NCBI GenBank assembly: GCA_047777345.1
Contig: JBKEEJ010000010.1
Coordinates: forward strand, 49,958 to 113,957
Reading direction: 5' to 3'
Origin: Anaerocolumna sp047777345
GTDB taxonomy: Bacteria; Bacillota; Clostridia; Lachnospirales; Lachnospiraceae
Length of the DNA: 64,000 nucleotides
Positions within the stretch are counted from its first letter, which is position 1; each line of letters opens with the position of its first letter. Under the pieces are notes generated by a model. The model did not search any database. It saw only the letters and a program-made list of their open reading frames with translations, and was not told where the DNA came from. Position numbers and translations under genes: made by a program. Positions 38,462 through 48,193 of this stretch are shown one piece after another.

Positions 38462-38872
38462 TTATTCTGGTTTGCACATGTTGCAAAATCTTCCGCTTTT
38501 AATTTTTTTCCCGCATTTTTCACAAGTAAACCATGCGTGTTCGGATTCATCGGAAAAAGCCAGTCTGTCTTCTCTTATCCACTTTAAAAGTTTCATAGGC
38601 AATATGTCATTTTCCTGGGCTATCTGGAGCAGAGTAGCTTTCGGGTGAGTCATAATGTAGTCTTTTACTTTTTCAAATTTTTCTTCCTCTTCTTTTACCG
38701 GTGAACGTAAAAGGGAAGTTCTTTCTTTTTTATCTGATTCTTTATCTGATTCATTTTTTTCATTAATAACTAACTTAGAACAGGTCGGACATAACTCCGG
38801 ACCATAAATATAACGAAATAGTCTTCTGCAGTTTTTACATACCCTTACTTCCATTTCCGTTATCATCCCCAT
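38462..38872 (-). CDS. YvyF-like (TIGR03826-type) zinc-binding protein
   Basis: 136 residues. Seen: N-terminal zinc ribbon CKNCRRLFRYIYGPELCPTC, a central charged linker, a winged-helix-like segment FEKVKDYIMTHPKATLLQIA and LPMKLLKWIREDRLAF, then a second Cys cluster CEKCGKKIKSGRFCNMC. This order is that of the flagellar-operon protein YvyF. No flagellar genes are nearby, so its role here is open; it may be regulatory. The start codon at 38872 has no strong ribosome site. Confidence 0.7.
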   Translation of the reverse strand: MGMITEMEVRVCKNCRRLFRYIYGPELCPTCSKLVINEKNESDKESDKKERTSLLRSPVKEEEEKFEKVKDYIMTHPKATLLQIAQENDILPMKLLKWIREDRLAFSDESEHAWFTCEKCGKKIKSGRFCNMCKPE

Positions 38873-39090
38873 TAATTATAGTCAAAACAGCCTGAATTTC
38901 TCATTATACAGCCCCTCTTGCTGTCGGTTTCCATTCGTTAAGTTCTTAAAATGTATAAGCTGCAGAGATTCAATAATTATATCAACGCCTGATTACAGTG
39001 ATTCCTAATTTTCTTTCCAACATTATAATAAATTTTGAAACATTTTACAATAAGAATATGGAAGTGAAAGAAGGAGAAAACTGTGAAAAA

Positions 39091-41046
39091 TTATTTTTCT
39101 GCCTTTTCAATCTTTGCAAAAACCCGCAAAAGTTCACTGACACTCCATGCCTGTGCAAAACAGCCTTTTGAAACAGTAGGATTATCACCATCATAAATTT
39201 CAGCTATTTGCCCGATACAACCTTCCCGCATACAGGCCTCCAGTACCTGAAGCTGTTCTTTTACCTTATCTATGGCTTCTTTTTTATAATCATTTACCTT
39301 AAGATAGGCCAAATAATATGCCCCTAAGGGAAAAGCCCACACTGTTCCCTGATGATAGGCCATATCACGCTGAAACAAAGCTCCGCCATAATATGGTTTA
39401 AAATCTTTGTCATACTTACTTAGACTGCGCAGTCCATACGGTGTATAAAGGGTTTCGTATACCTTATTTACCACTAATTTTTCTTTTTCCTTATCTAATA
39501 TAGAAAAGGGCCAGGATACTGCCCAAATCTGATTACAGCGTATTTGGTTATCGGCAATTCCTTCCACTGTTATAACATCTCTTAAACACTTTTCTTTTTC
39601 ATTCCAGAACTTTTCCATAAAGCTTCTTCGCACTAATCCGGCCAGTTCTTCATACTGTTCTTTCTCTTTTCCTAACAGGGAGGCAAAATAAGCCATAATT
39701 TTTAAATCATTATACCAATAGGTGTTAATTTCCACCGGCTTGCCGTGCCTGGGAGTAGGAAGAATATTTCCGAATCGCACATCCATCCAGGTTACTTGTT
39801 CTAATCCGCTGCCTGCCGTAATTAAGCCGTCCTCATCCATTTTAATATGATAATCTGTACCTTTTTTATACCAGGAAATAATCTCTTCCATTACGGAATA
39901 GGCTTCTTTTATAAAATCAAGGTCACCGCTTTCCATAAAATACTCATATACAGCTCCAATAAACAGAAGGGATGCATCTGCTGTATTATACAAAGGTTCA
40001 TTTTCACCTTCCGGAAACATATTGGGCATAAGGCCCTTTTTACAGTACCTCATAAAGGTACGGAATATACTTTTCGCCTCATTAAAGCGTCTTGTAAAAA
40101 TACAGCAGCCTACCATAGCTATCATAGTGTCCCTGCCCCAATCTGCAAAAAAGGGAAAGCCTGCCACAATGGTCTTTCCCTGGGTTGATATTCTTTCGGC
40201 AAGAAATTGTTCTGCGCTTTTTACTAATTGCTGTCCTAATTTATCCTTTATAAGAGACTGATTTACAATAGCTTCTCTTCTTATTCTTTCCTTTTCCAGT
40301 AAGTCATCAATGGAATCGAATTCTTGTTCCATGCTGTATACAATATCCAGGTCCTTTTCTTCATTGGCTTTTACTTTAAGTGAAATACTATGATTATGTG
40401 CCACCACACCAATTGCATCTCTTCCATCCCTGGCATCATAGCCGTAATAGAGATCATCCACATAATCCGTCTTATAAGAAGTAACAACCCCGTTGGTTGT
40501 AAAATACAGTTTAAGGCCATTGCTAATTATGGTATTGTCATTTAATTCAAAGGTTTGTGTTATCTTTAATGTTTCACCTTTGGGTACAAACTGCAGCTTT
40601 GGAGTTACCTTAAGGGTAACGTCACAATTCATCCGGTTAGTTACCCTATAGCGAATACCTATTGTATTTTTTCCATATTTCATGACTACGATTTTTTTAA
40701 TTTCAACACCGTCAAGCTGATAAATCCAGACAGGGTAATCTTCAAAAATAAATTGATTTTGGTATCGGAATCCGGTAAGGTTTTTGGTATGATTTACATA
40801 TTCCTGACTGGAAAATGTTATTCCGTAAGTTTCTTTTATGAAAACTTCCTCATCCATTCTGGTAATCATATGATAGCGATGATTAGGAGCAGTAATACAT
40901 GCCATAAATAAAGCGTGATCATTACGGGTATTGGACCCGATCATTGTCAGAGACGAATAGCCTCCTAAACCATTGGTTATTAAATAGCAGTTTTCTTGTC
41001 CTCTGTCTATTGTTTTCCAGTCGTTTTTTCCAAATATAAACTTCAT
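39091..41046 (-). CDS. Amylo-alpha-1,6-glucosidase (glycogen debranching enzyme-type)
   Basis: 651 residues. N-terminal beta-sandwich domain typical of archaeal-type GDE (CYLITNGLGGYSSLTMIG near 25), and a C-terminal (alpha/alpha)6 barrel GH133 domain from about 270, with motifs FPFFADWGRDTMIAMVG, GLMPNMFPEGENEPLYNTAD, SGLEQVTWMDVRFG and YHQGTVWAFPLGAY. It debranches glycogen or maltodextrins in the cytoplasm (no signal peptide). The ATG at 41046 follows TTGGAG. It is downstream of the alpha-amylase gene (92-bp gap) and fits the maltodextrin operon. Confidence 0.9.
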   Translation of the reverse strand: MKFIFGKNDWKTIDRGQENCYLITNGLGGYSSLTMIGSNTRNDHALFMACITAPNHRYHMITRMDEEVFIKETYGITFSSQEYVNHTKNLTGFRYQNQFIFEDYPVWIYQLDGVEIKKIVVMKYGKNTIGIRYRVTNRMNCDVTLKVTPKLQFVPKGETLKITQTFELNDNTIISNGLKLYFTTNGVVTSYKTDYVDDLYYGYDARDGRDAIGVVAHNHSISLKVKANEEKDLDIVYSMEQEFDSIDDLLEKERIRREAIVNQSLIKDKLGQQLVKSAEQFLAERISTQGKTIVAGFPFFADWGRDTMIAMVGCCIFTRRFNEAKSIFRTFMRYCKKGLMPNMFPEGENEPLYNTADASLLFIGAVYEYFMESGDLDFIKEAYSVMEEIISWYKKGTDYHIKMDEDGLITAGSGLEQVTWMDVRFGNILPTPRHGKPVEINTYWYNDLKIMAYFASLLGKEKEQYEELAGLVRRSFMEKFWNEKEKCLRDVITVEGIADNQIRCNQIWAVSWPFSILDKEKEKLVVNKVYETLYTPYGLRSLSKYDKDFKPYYGGALFQRDMAYHQGTVWAFPLGAYYLAYLKVNDYKKEAIDKVKEQLQVLEACMREGCIGQIAEIYDGDNPTVSKGCFAQAWSVSELLRVFAKIEKAEK

Positions 41047-41138
41047 TTTAAACTCCAATCTGGTAATTTTCTTAAGTCATTTTATTTATAAAATTCCTCC
41101 ATCAGAAAGACAAAGTAACCAATAATCATAATTTTTAA

Positions 41139-42875
41139 TTACTCGTTTTTTAAAATGGCAATTGCATATTTTGGCATAAAAACCACATCATTTGTTATTG
41201 TCACTTCGTCTTTGTCCACAGTTAAATATCCTCTTATTTTCAATCCGTTTAGGCCGGCATCTGTTAATGACACTTGATTGGCTTCTTTGCTAAAGTTATA
41301 AAGAATTATGATTTCGCTGCCCTTGTACACTTTTTTTATGGCGCAAATATCTTTATTACATAATTTTTCGACAATGCTGAATTCTCCCCTTGCAATCTCC
41401 GGATTTTCATTACGGATCCGGATTGCTCTTTTGTAATAATTATAAATGGATAAAGGATCTTGCATCTGTTCATCTACCGGAGGGAATTTTTGTTCCACTT
41501 CGTCTGCACCAGCAGGCGGATTTGTCATACCTTGCATATCTGTTTTTGACCATTGCATAGGCAGGCGTTTATTTTCATCTTTACTGCCCAAACTGTTCAT
41601 ACCAATTTCTTCACCATAATAAACAAAAGGACTTCCATTCATAGTTAATAACACACCTGCCGACATTTTCATCTGATCTTCATCATTTACACATTGTGCG
41701 GATATTCTTGTGGTGTCATGATTACTGACAAATGGTGCATCTATGTACTCTGTATTGCTTTTCTTATATGTTTCATAAAGATTTAACAACGATTTGGCAA
41801 AGCTCTTTCCCGTGGAAGATCCTAATTTTCGTACGGTAGTTGTAATAAGTCCATTATACTGGGATACAGGAAAGTTAAATAAGCTTGGAATTCCGCTTTT
41901 ATAATAATTAGAAATGGCTTGGGTTTCATCCCATACTTCTGCCACAATATAAGCATCTTCTTTTACGCTTTTTACATAATCGGTAATCCATTGTAATACT
42001 TTTACATTACGATTTACTTCGCCCGAATAATACTCCTTGGCAGCATCCAGGCGGAATCCGTCCACTCCAAGGTCAAGCCAGTATTTCAAAATGTTTTTAA
42101 TTTCTGCTATTACCTGCTGGTTTTTCAAATTTAAATCAGGCATTTGATCCCAAAAAACTCCTTCGTAATACCAATTAGAATTTCCTGCCCGATAATAGGA
42201 TTTATTTCCATTGGTTTCTTTTGTAAAATGGTAATAACCAACATAAGGGCATTCATCCAGATCCGGTTCCTCTCCATCTTTTAGACTTTCCAAGTAAGAA
42301 ACTGCTTTTAAAAACCAGGGGTGTTTTGCCGATGTGTGATTAAATGCCATATCAATAATCAAATGAATCCCGCGTTTATGACATTCTTCTACTAATTTTT
42401 TAAAATCATCTAATGTTCCATACTGAGGGTCAATGGAATAATAATCCGTAACATCATATTTATGGTAGGTAGTAGAAGGCATTATCGGCATTAACCAGAT
42501 GCCGTTAAATCCTAGGTCCGTATCGGTTGTATCATCTCCGTCATTAATATAATCTAACCTGGAAATCAAACCGTTCAGATCACCTATTCCATCCCCATTA
42601 CTGTCATAAAAAGAATAAACAAATATTTCATAAAAATTGCGATAATTATCATCAATAATATTTAGTTCATGTTCATACTGATAAGATATTTTTTCTCCTG
42701 TGCTTTTGCCATCCTCACTACTATATTCCTGTTCTTTCTTTGTACTGGTTTCTTTACTTGCAACTTTTTGTTCTGTTGCCGTTTCCGGTTTTACCTTATT
42801 GCATGCACAAGCAATGGAAAGAATAAACACCAAACAGATTATGAAAAAAACTCTTTTTCTCACAGAAATTTTCAT
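41139..42875 (-). CDS. GH13 alpha-amylase lipoprotein
   Basis: 578 residues. N-terminal signal MKISVRKRVFFIICLVFILS with a Cys at the end of SIAC or ACAC (lipobox-like), then a Lys/Glu/Thr-rich linker to about residue 62, then a GH13 barrel: FVYSFYDSNGDGIGDL, DMAFNH, nucleophile GFRLDAAK (Asp 277), acid/base IVAEVWDE (Glu 313), VSNHDTTR (Asp 387), and a C-terminal beta domain. Expected to cut starch or maltodextrins on the cell surface to feed MalEFG. AAGGTTG precedes the ATG. Confidence 0.92.
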   Translation of the reverse strand: MKISVRKRVFFIICLVFILSIACACNKVKPETATEQKVASKETSTKKEQEYSSEDGKSTGEKISYQYEHELNIIDDNYRNFYEIFVYSFYDSNGDGIGDLNGLISRLDYINDGDDTTDTDLGFNGIWLMPIMPSTTYHKYDVTDYYSIDPQYGTLDDFKKLVEECHKRGIHLIIDMAFNHTSAKHPWFLKAVSYLESLKDGEEPDLDECPYVGYYHFTKETNGNKSYYRAGNSNWYYEGVFWDQMPDLNLKNQQVIAEIKNILKYWLDLGVDGFRLDAAKEYYSGEVNRNVKVLQWITDYVKSVKEDAYIVAEVWDETQAISNYYKSGIPSLFNFPVSQYNGLITTTVRKLGSSTGKSFAKSLLNLYETYKKSNTEYIDAPFVSNHDTTRISAQCVNDEDQMKMSAGVLLTMNGSPFVYYGEEIGMNSLGSKDENKRLPMQWSKTDMQGMTNPPAGADEVEQKFPPVDEQMQDPLSIYNYYKRAIRIRNENPEIARGEFSIVEKLCNKDICAIKKVYKGSEIIILYNFSKEANQVSLTDAGLNGLKIRGYLTVDKDEVTITNDVVFMPKYAIAILKNE

Positions 42876-42993
42876 ACAAATTCAACCTTTCATACAGGGG
42901 CTGCTGTACAATATGAAAGCCGGGATTAGACTGCTCCTATCTATGAGGCTTCTATATTCCAAAATGCTTTATCGTGCAGCAGTCCCTTAATAA

Positions 42994-43866
42994 TCAGCCT
43001 TTTACGGATCCGGTTACACCTTCGACATAAAATCTTTGTACAAACATGGACAAAATAGCAATCGGTATAGAGATTAATACACAACCTGCAAAAAACCGGG
43101 TATAATAATACTGAATAAATTCCGCTTCCAGCATTGTCCATAGGCCTACGGATACCGTATAATACTCCCTGTCTTGCCCTAAAATAACCCGGGCAAAAAT
43201 ATAATCAACCCATGGAGCCAAAAATGAGTTTATAACTGTTGTTACAATAATTGGTTTGGATAATGGAATCGTTATTTTGCGAAAAACATCCCATTTGGTG
43301 GCTCCGTCTATATATGCGGCTTCGTCAATGGTTTTCGGTATAGTATCAAAGAAACCTTTTGCCGTATAAAAGCCAAGGCCCGAACCGCCCGCATAGACTA
43401 AAACCAGCGCTACCAGCTTTAGTTGTCCGCTTTCTAAAAAACCAAGTCCTTTTAAAATATAATAAATAGCATACATTGACATAAAGCCAGGGAACATACC
43501 TAAGATAAGCGCTATATTTAACAATTTCTTACGCATTTTAAAGCGAAGTCTTGACATAACGTAAGAAACACACAAAACAAAAAACGTAGTTAGTACACAT
43601 GAAAAAATAGCTACAATTAATGTATTAAAAAACCATCTCGGATAGGTTAAACTGCTATTTGGATCAAACAAATTTTTATAATTGTTAAGGGTATATTCTT
43701 TTGGAAATATATAGCTTTTATATGTTCCGCCTTCCTTACGAAATGAGGTAAGTATTACAAAGAAGATAGGAAGTACCCAAATAAATGCCAAAACGGCAAG
43801 AAAAATATGTACTAAGGTATTTGAGATAAATTGTTTTATTCTAATGGGTGATTTTCTTTTTTTCAT
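42994..43866 (-). CDS. malG: Maltodextrin ABC transporter permease MalG
   Basis: 290 residues, six helices. EAA loop IDEAAYIDGATKWDVFRKITIPL, the MalG-type segment FYTAKGFFDTIPK and the ending VEGVTGSVKG fit the maltose/maltodextrin branch of CUT1. It overlaps the upstream malF stop codon by one base. Confidence 0.9.
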   Translation of the reverse strand: MKKRKSPIRIKQFISNTLVHIFLAVLAFIWVLPIFFVILTSFRKEGGTYKSYIFPKEYTLNNYKNLFDPNSSLTYPRWFFNTLIVAIFSCVLTTFFVLCVSYVMSRLRFKMRKKLLNIALILGMFPGFMSMYAIYYILKGLGFLESGQLKLVALVLVYAGGSGLGFYTAKGFFDTIPKTIDEAAYIDGATKWDVFRKITIPLSKPIIVTTVINSFLAPWVDYIFARVILGQDREYYTVSVGLWTMLEAEFIQYYYTRFFAGCVLISIPIAILSMFVQRFYVEGVTGSVKG

Positions 43867-45260
43867 TATTGGAAAGCCTCCTCATCTTTGTAGGAACCCG
43901 TATGCCTGTAGGTTAATAAAGAAAATGCCGCAAGTATCAGGAATACGATAATACCGATTACGGAACTTAAACTATAGTCTTTATGTGTCATTGTGAGTTT
44001 GTATAACCAGGTTACCAGCAAATCTGTTTTTCCTGCATTATAGTACTCTAAAGACTCAGGTCCGCCACCTGTCAACAGGTAAATAACATTAAAGTTATTA
44101 ATATTTCCGACGAAACTAGTAATTAAAGTCGGCGTCGTAACAAATAGCATGTAAGGCATGGTTATCTTAAAGAAAGTCACAACTGAATTAGCCCCGTCTA
44201 CTTTTGCCGCTTCATACAAGTCTTTCGGTATGTTTTGTAAAACACCCGTTACTGTTAACATGGTATAAGGAATACCAATCCAAATATTTACGCAAATAAT
44301 TGAAATTTTTGCCAAAGTCGGATTTGTTAAAAATGGTATTGAATCCTTAACTCCAATCAATCCCATATCCCTTAACAGGACATTAAGGGGACCATTGTTA
44401 TTTAAAACTGTTCTCATGGTAAGCAGACTTACAAATTGGGGAATAGCAATGGATAATGTAAATATAAAACGCCAAAATCCTTTAAAGCGGGTTCCTTTCC
44501 GGTTTATAAGAATCGCCAATAAGATACCTAATATATAGCAAGTAAAAGTAGCGCACACTGCCCATATAAATGTCCAGCCAAGTACTGGCCAGAAGGTATT
44601 GGATAAAACCCCGTTTTTTACAAAAATGGATGAAAAATTATCCAACCCTACCCAATCAAATAAATTTCCTGGCGGTTGATGATCTCTGTCATAGTTTGTA
44701 AAAGCAATTAAAATCATAAAAACAATTGGGATCACATTAAAGCACAAAATACCGGCAACTGGTAAAAATAGTAATGTTTTGTGAAGATTTTTCTCTAAAA
44801 GGGAAGCTAAATCATCTTTAAAAGAAGGTATTTTCTTACCTTGTTCAGCCTTTTTTTGGGTGATGTATGCGCTTTTTACAGATATATTCATAATTATAAA
44901 AAAGCCCAGAATTATGAAAATAGTAATTACACCATACAGCAGGCACAACATGGAGTTGTCCCCTTTTGTATATTCATATATCTGTTTTTCTTCATTAAAA
45001 ATTTCTTGCTGAGTACTGCTTCCTAATGTAATAAAATTTACAATGGATTTTAAACCAAACCATATCATATAAAATATATTTACAATTTCCAGACCAAGTA
45101 ATAATAAACCACGAATAATTTGCTTATGCACAAGATTGCCTAAACCGAATAGGATGATTGACAGTTTTGTTATTGGATTTCCATTAATAAAAGCTGTTCT
45201 AAAATTTACATCATTTAATGAAGTATTTATTTTAGACTTTCTTTGCTTTTTATCGGCCAT
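43866..45260 (-). CDS. malF: Maltodextrin ABC transporter permease MalF
   Basis: 464 residues, longer than ordinary CUT1 permeases. The N-terminal extension with extra helices and a region before the core (GDNSMLCLLYGVITI) is a feature of MalF in Firmicutes. EAA loop LYEAAKVDGANSVVTFFKI lies near residue 360. The ATG at 45260 follows AAGGAGC; the frame is open upstream but without a ribosome site. Confidence 0.9.
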   Translation of the reverse strand: MADKKQRKSKINTSLNDVNFRTAFINGNPITKLSIILFGLGNLVHKQIIRGLLLLGLEIVNIFYMIWFGLKSIVNFITLGSSTQQEIFNEEKQIYEYTKGDNSMLCLLYGVITIFIILGFFIIMNISVKSAYITQKKAEQGKKIPSFKDDLASLLEKNLHKTLLFLPVAGILCFNVIPIVFMILIAFTNYDRDHQPPGNLFDWVGLDNFSSIFVKNGVLSNTFWPVLGWTFIWAVCATFTCYILGILLAILINRKGTRFKGFWRFIFTLSIAIPQFVSLLTMRTVLNNNGPLNVLLRDMGLIGVKDSIPFLTNPTLAKISIICVNIWIGIPYTMLTVTGVLQNIPKDLYEAAKVDGANSVVTFFKITMPYMLFVTTPTLITSFVGNINNFNVIYLLTGGGPESLEYYNAGKTDLLVTWLYKLTMTHKDYSLSSVIGIIVFLILAAFSLLTYRHTGSYKDEEAFQ

Positions 45261-45290
45261 AATCCAGCTCCTTTTTTCCAGATGATACAC

Positions 45291-45317
45291 GGGGAGCTGT
45301 AATTTTCACAGCCCCCC
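45291..45317 (-). promoter_or_regulatory. Hairpin between malE and malF
   Basis: Arms GGGGAGCTGT (45291-45300) and ACAGCCCCCC (45308-45317) pair over 10 bp (one wobble on the minus strand) with a 7-nt loop. Same position relative to the genes as the inverted repeats in the other three transporter operons. Confidence 0.75.
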
Positions 45318-45372
45318 TGATACAATAATTCTACTGTAACGAACTCTATTTAAAACCAACATGAATAATTCT

Positions 45373-46674
45373 TTATTCAACTTTTAATGAGTTTACAAAA
45401 TTATCCATTTTTTCTTGAACATTATCCTTATTTAAGTCACCGCTTTTGATCTCAGTAGCTATAGCGGTAGCATTGCTCCAATAATTTGAACTGAATTCGG
45501 TGGAAGTTGGTTGTACCACAGATGCTTTCTTTACTTCTTCAACAATAACCTTTGCTACTTCATTGGACTGTACGCTATCAGATTGACCAACCACTTCGTT
45601 TGTAGGAACCTGGCCTGTTTCTTCAAAACGTTGTTGTTGCATTTCTTCACTGCCAAGATATGCGGCAAAGGCAACTGCAACTTCCGGATAAGCTGATTGA
45701 GCATTTACACCAATTGCTTTTGCACCATAAAAGCCCTTTAACTGATAATCATTTCCATCTGGATTAAAAGTAGGAAGAATAGCTACGCCTAAATCGTCAC
45801 CAAGCGCCTCTTTATACAAATTATAATTCCAGGAACCGTCAAACCAAGCGCCAATTCTGTGATCAGCTGCTAATTCAGATATAGAAACATCATCAATATA
45901 GGCACATTTAGGATTATTGACCAAATCAATTAAATACTTTGTAACTGCTATACCTGTTTCATTATTCCAGTTACATCCTGCTGCGTAATCGGTACCATCT
46001 TCGCCATAAACGGTTAATCCTGCGCCATAGTACCAAGCACCTAATTTCCATCCACCTGCACCATCAAAGCAGAAATTGTATACGTTATCAGGTGTATCTT
46101 TTGCCATAATACTTTCTATAGACTTAATATCATTTTCATCTAAAAGAGATTTGTCATAAAACATAAAGAATGTGTTATGAGTAAAAGGAATTGCATAAAT
46201 GGAACCATCTATGGTTACTGTATCAACAACTTTTTCCGGCATAGTAGTTTGAACCATTTCAGCCGTACTTCCGCCAAGTTTTGCAATTGCACCGGCATTC
46301 ACTAATTCGTTTAACTGATCATTTGCAAAGAAGAATACATCACCAGCAGCGGAAACATCTTTTAATATCTCATCTTTTGCCGTGTCTTCTCCTTGAGTTT
46401 CAATCGTAAAATCAATATCCCATTCAGGATGTAATTTCTGGAAAGATTCAGTCATGGATTTCATAGTTCCAGGCTGAATTTGATTTTCAGGGGCCCAGAC
46501 TTTTAATTTAACAGGTGTCGCTTCTGTTTTTTGTGTTGCCTCTTGTGATGTTGTTTCTTGTGTTGAAGATGATTTTGCTCCTGAACTTGTGGATGAATCA
46601 GACTTTGAACCACATCCAGCCAAAGAAGCAATTAAAGCAGTAACTACAAGTAACGCTAATAATCTTTTTTTCAT
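45373..46674 (-). CDS. malE: Maltose/maltodextrin-binding lipoprotein MalE
   Basis: 433 residues. Signal MKKRLLALLVVTALIASL with lipobox LAGC, a Ser/Thr linker, then a MalE-type fold (VKLKVWAPENQIQPGTMKSM; IGAWFDGSWNYNLYKEAL). First gene of malE-malF-malG-amylase-debranching enzyme, which together predicts starch/maltodextrin use. AAGGAGAGG precedes the ATG. Confidence 0.92.
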   Translation of the reverse strand: MKKRLLALLVVTALIASLAGCGSKSDSSTSSGAKSSSTQETTSQEATQKTEATPVKLKVWAPENQIQPGTMKSMTESFQKLHPEWDIDFTIETQGEDTAKDEILKDVSAAGDVFFFANDQLNELVNAGAIAKLGGSTAEMVQTTMPEKVVDTVTIDGSIYAIPFTHNTFFMFYDKSLLDENDIKSIESIMAKDTPDNVYNFCFDGAGGWKLGAWYYGAGLTVYGEDGTDYAAGCNWNNETGIAVTKYLIDLVNNPKCAYIDDVSISELAADHRIGAWFDGSWNYNLYKEALGDDLGVAILPTFNPDGNDYQLKGFYGAKAIGVNAQSAYPEVAVAFAAYLGSEEMQQQRFEETGQVPTNEVVGQSDSVQSNEVAKVIVEEVKKASVVQPTSTEFSSNYWSNATAIATEIKSGDLNKDNVQEKMDNFVNSLKVE

Positions 46675-47151
46675 AAGTTATCCTCTCCTTTTTTTTGAAT
46701 TTGATCTTAAATTTGTTTGTTACCATAATGCATTATCATAAAATGTGTTTTCACCCATTTTATTTCATTATTACTTATCTATACATACTTGTTGTTGTGT
46801 TTAATAGCTATTTGACTAACGACTAACTCCTCTTCTGGCTGCGGAAAACGGTTTCCGTTCCGACATAAAAAAAATATTATTGGCATCTTTTATGCAATAA
46901 CATCACATATCAAATTTGCATATTACAGACACTTTATTTATATTACACTTATCTCCTCCTTATCAATTATTTTCCTTCTTTCAAATTACGCTTAAAAGGA
47001 CTCACTGCAGTTTATGTATATCTCCATAAACCTTATTCCATGAAAATCATATACTTGTCTTTAAAAATCAATAATTCGCAAAAACTACTTTGGTTTTTTA
47101 ATTTCTTCTACCTTATCATCAAATTACTTCTCCATATAAAATAAATTTTGT
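46675..47151 (-). other. Long 5' leader of the mal operon
   Basis: About 490 nt lie between the promoter and malE. It contains the second operator (46843-46858). No open frame or known riboswitch was recognised. A secondary promoter next to that operator is possible but no convincing -35/-10 pair was seen. Confidence 0.5.
46843..46858. promoter_or_regulatory. LacI/MalR-type operator, copy 2
   Basis: GGAAAACGGTTTCCGT, identical to 47152-47167 and 309 bp away. Core GGAAAACGGTTTCC is a near-palindrome of the kind bound by MalR/CcpA relatives. Confidence 0.75.
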
Positions 47152-47167
47152 GGAAAACGGTTTCCGT
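47152..47167. promoter_or_regulatory. LacI/MalR-type operator, copy 1, at the mal transcription start
   Basis: GGAAAACGGTTTCCGT directly downstream of the mal promoter's -10 box (starts 7 bp past it), so a bound repressor would overlap the transcription start. Confidence 0.8.
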
Positions 47168-47173
47168 ATTTAT

Positions 47174-47202
47174 AATATATAACTATTCCTAAATTTTGTC
47201 AA
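47174..47202 (-). promoter_or_regulatory. Sigma-A promoter of the mal operon
   Basis: Minus-strand TTGACA (47202-47197), 17-bp spacer, TATATT (47179-47174). Confidence 0.85.
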
Positions 47203-47524
47203 GTTATATTTATAAATATTTTATATTTTTCTAATAATAAAATATATTTTTTTGTCAATATTATATAGGCATCTGATTTTACACAAATTATAAATTATGA
47301 ATATATTCTAGCAGAAGATTATTTTCATATGGATAACTCAGAAAACTTTACAAGTATAAGTTATAAGATTATGAATCTGTTTAATTTCCTTTGATTTAAT
47401 TGACTACATTTAACCACATAAGTATAATGTTGTAATGAAATAATGCTGAAAATAAATGAATTACATAGAATTGATAACAACAAATAGAACCAGTTATTGA
47501 TACCATAAAAGGGAGGCTTGTATT

Positions 47525-48085
47525 ATGGCTTATTGTCCTAACTGCGGAGCTCCACATGACAATCAGGCTAAATTTTGTCCTAACTGCGGTCAAAAACTAC
47601 CTCTGTACCAAAATGTTCCACCTTATCAGCCAAACTCATATACCCCACAATCACGCATACGAAACAGTAATAAACTGCTGGTATTTGGCATCCCCGTCGT
47701 GACAGTTTTAGTTATAGTATCAATTATATTTATCAACTATCAGCACAATAAAGTTACATATACAAAAAACAATAAGTTTCTTGGCGAATGGCAGTGTGTG
47801 GACATGACAACCGGAAATATTTTTGAAGATTTGTTTGGAAATGCTATTACATCCTACACGGACGCTACAATAAGTTTTACCTCTGACGGCAAAGTAAACG
47901 CAAAATTATTTGATATTGCCGCAGGGAAAGCCACATATACGTTATCAAAGAATGGGAAAACGGCAACATTTCGTATTGATGAAATTATTTTTATCGCCCG
48001 CCTTCAGGGAAAACATTTAATTGTGACAGCAGAAGGCAATAACGCTTTTTCTATGACCTTTGAAAAAAGTTATGAGGACTATTGA
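47525..48085 (+). CDS. Zinc-ribbon membrane protein with extracytoplasmic beta-domain
   Basis: 186 residues. Residues 1-25 are a zinc ribbon with two CPNCG knuckles (YCPNCGAPH, FCPNCGQKL), then a Pro/Tyr/Asn-rich linker, one membrane helix at about 52-72, and a C-terminal domain of about 105 residues with alternating beta strands (FLGEWQCVDMTTG ... ATISFTSDGKVNAKLF ... KHLIVTAEGNNAFSMTFE) that resembles lipocalin-like DUF domains. The zinc ribbon should be cytoplasmic and the beta domain outside. AAGGGAGG precedes the ATG. Function unknown. Divergent from the mal operon. Confidence 0.75.
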   Translation: MAYCPNCGAPHDNQAKFCPNCGQKLPLYQNVPPYQPNSYTPQSRIRNSNKLLVFGIPVVTVLVIVSIIFINYQHNKVTYTKNNKFLGEWQCVDMTTGNIFEDLFGNAITSYTDATISFTSDGKVNAKLFDIAAGKATYTLSKNGKTATFRIDEIIFIARLQGKHLIVTAEGNNAFSMTFEKSYEDY

Positions 48086-48193
48086 TAAGAATAGAAATGC
48101 ATCTAACGAGATGCTAATAAAAAGCCATAGTTAAAGGTATACTTTTTCTCTTTTTTCCTTTAATAAATTAACTTGTTCAACTCTCCAATACTC

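Noticed and set aside
46843..47167. Catabolite-responsive (CcpA) cre sites
   Set aside because: The two sites share the LacI-family pattern, but the exact cre consensus (TGNAANCGNTNNCA) is not matched well; a MalR-type repressor is more likely.
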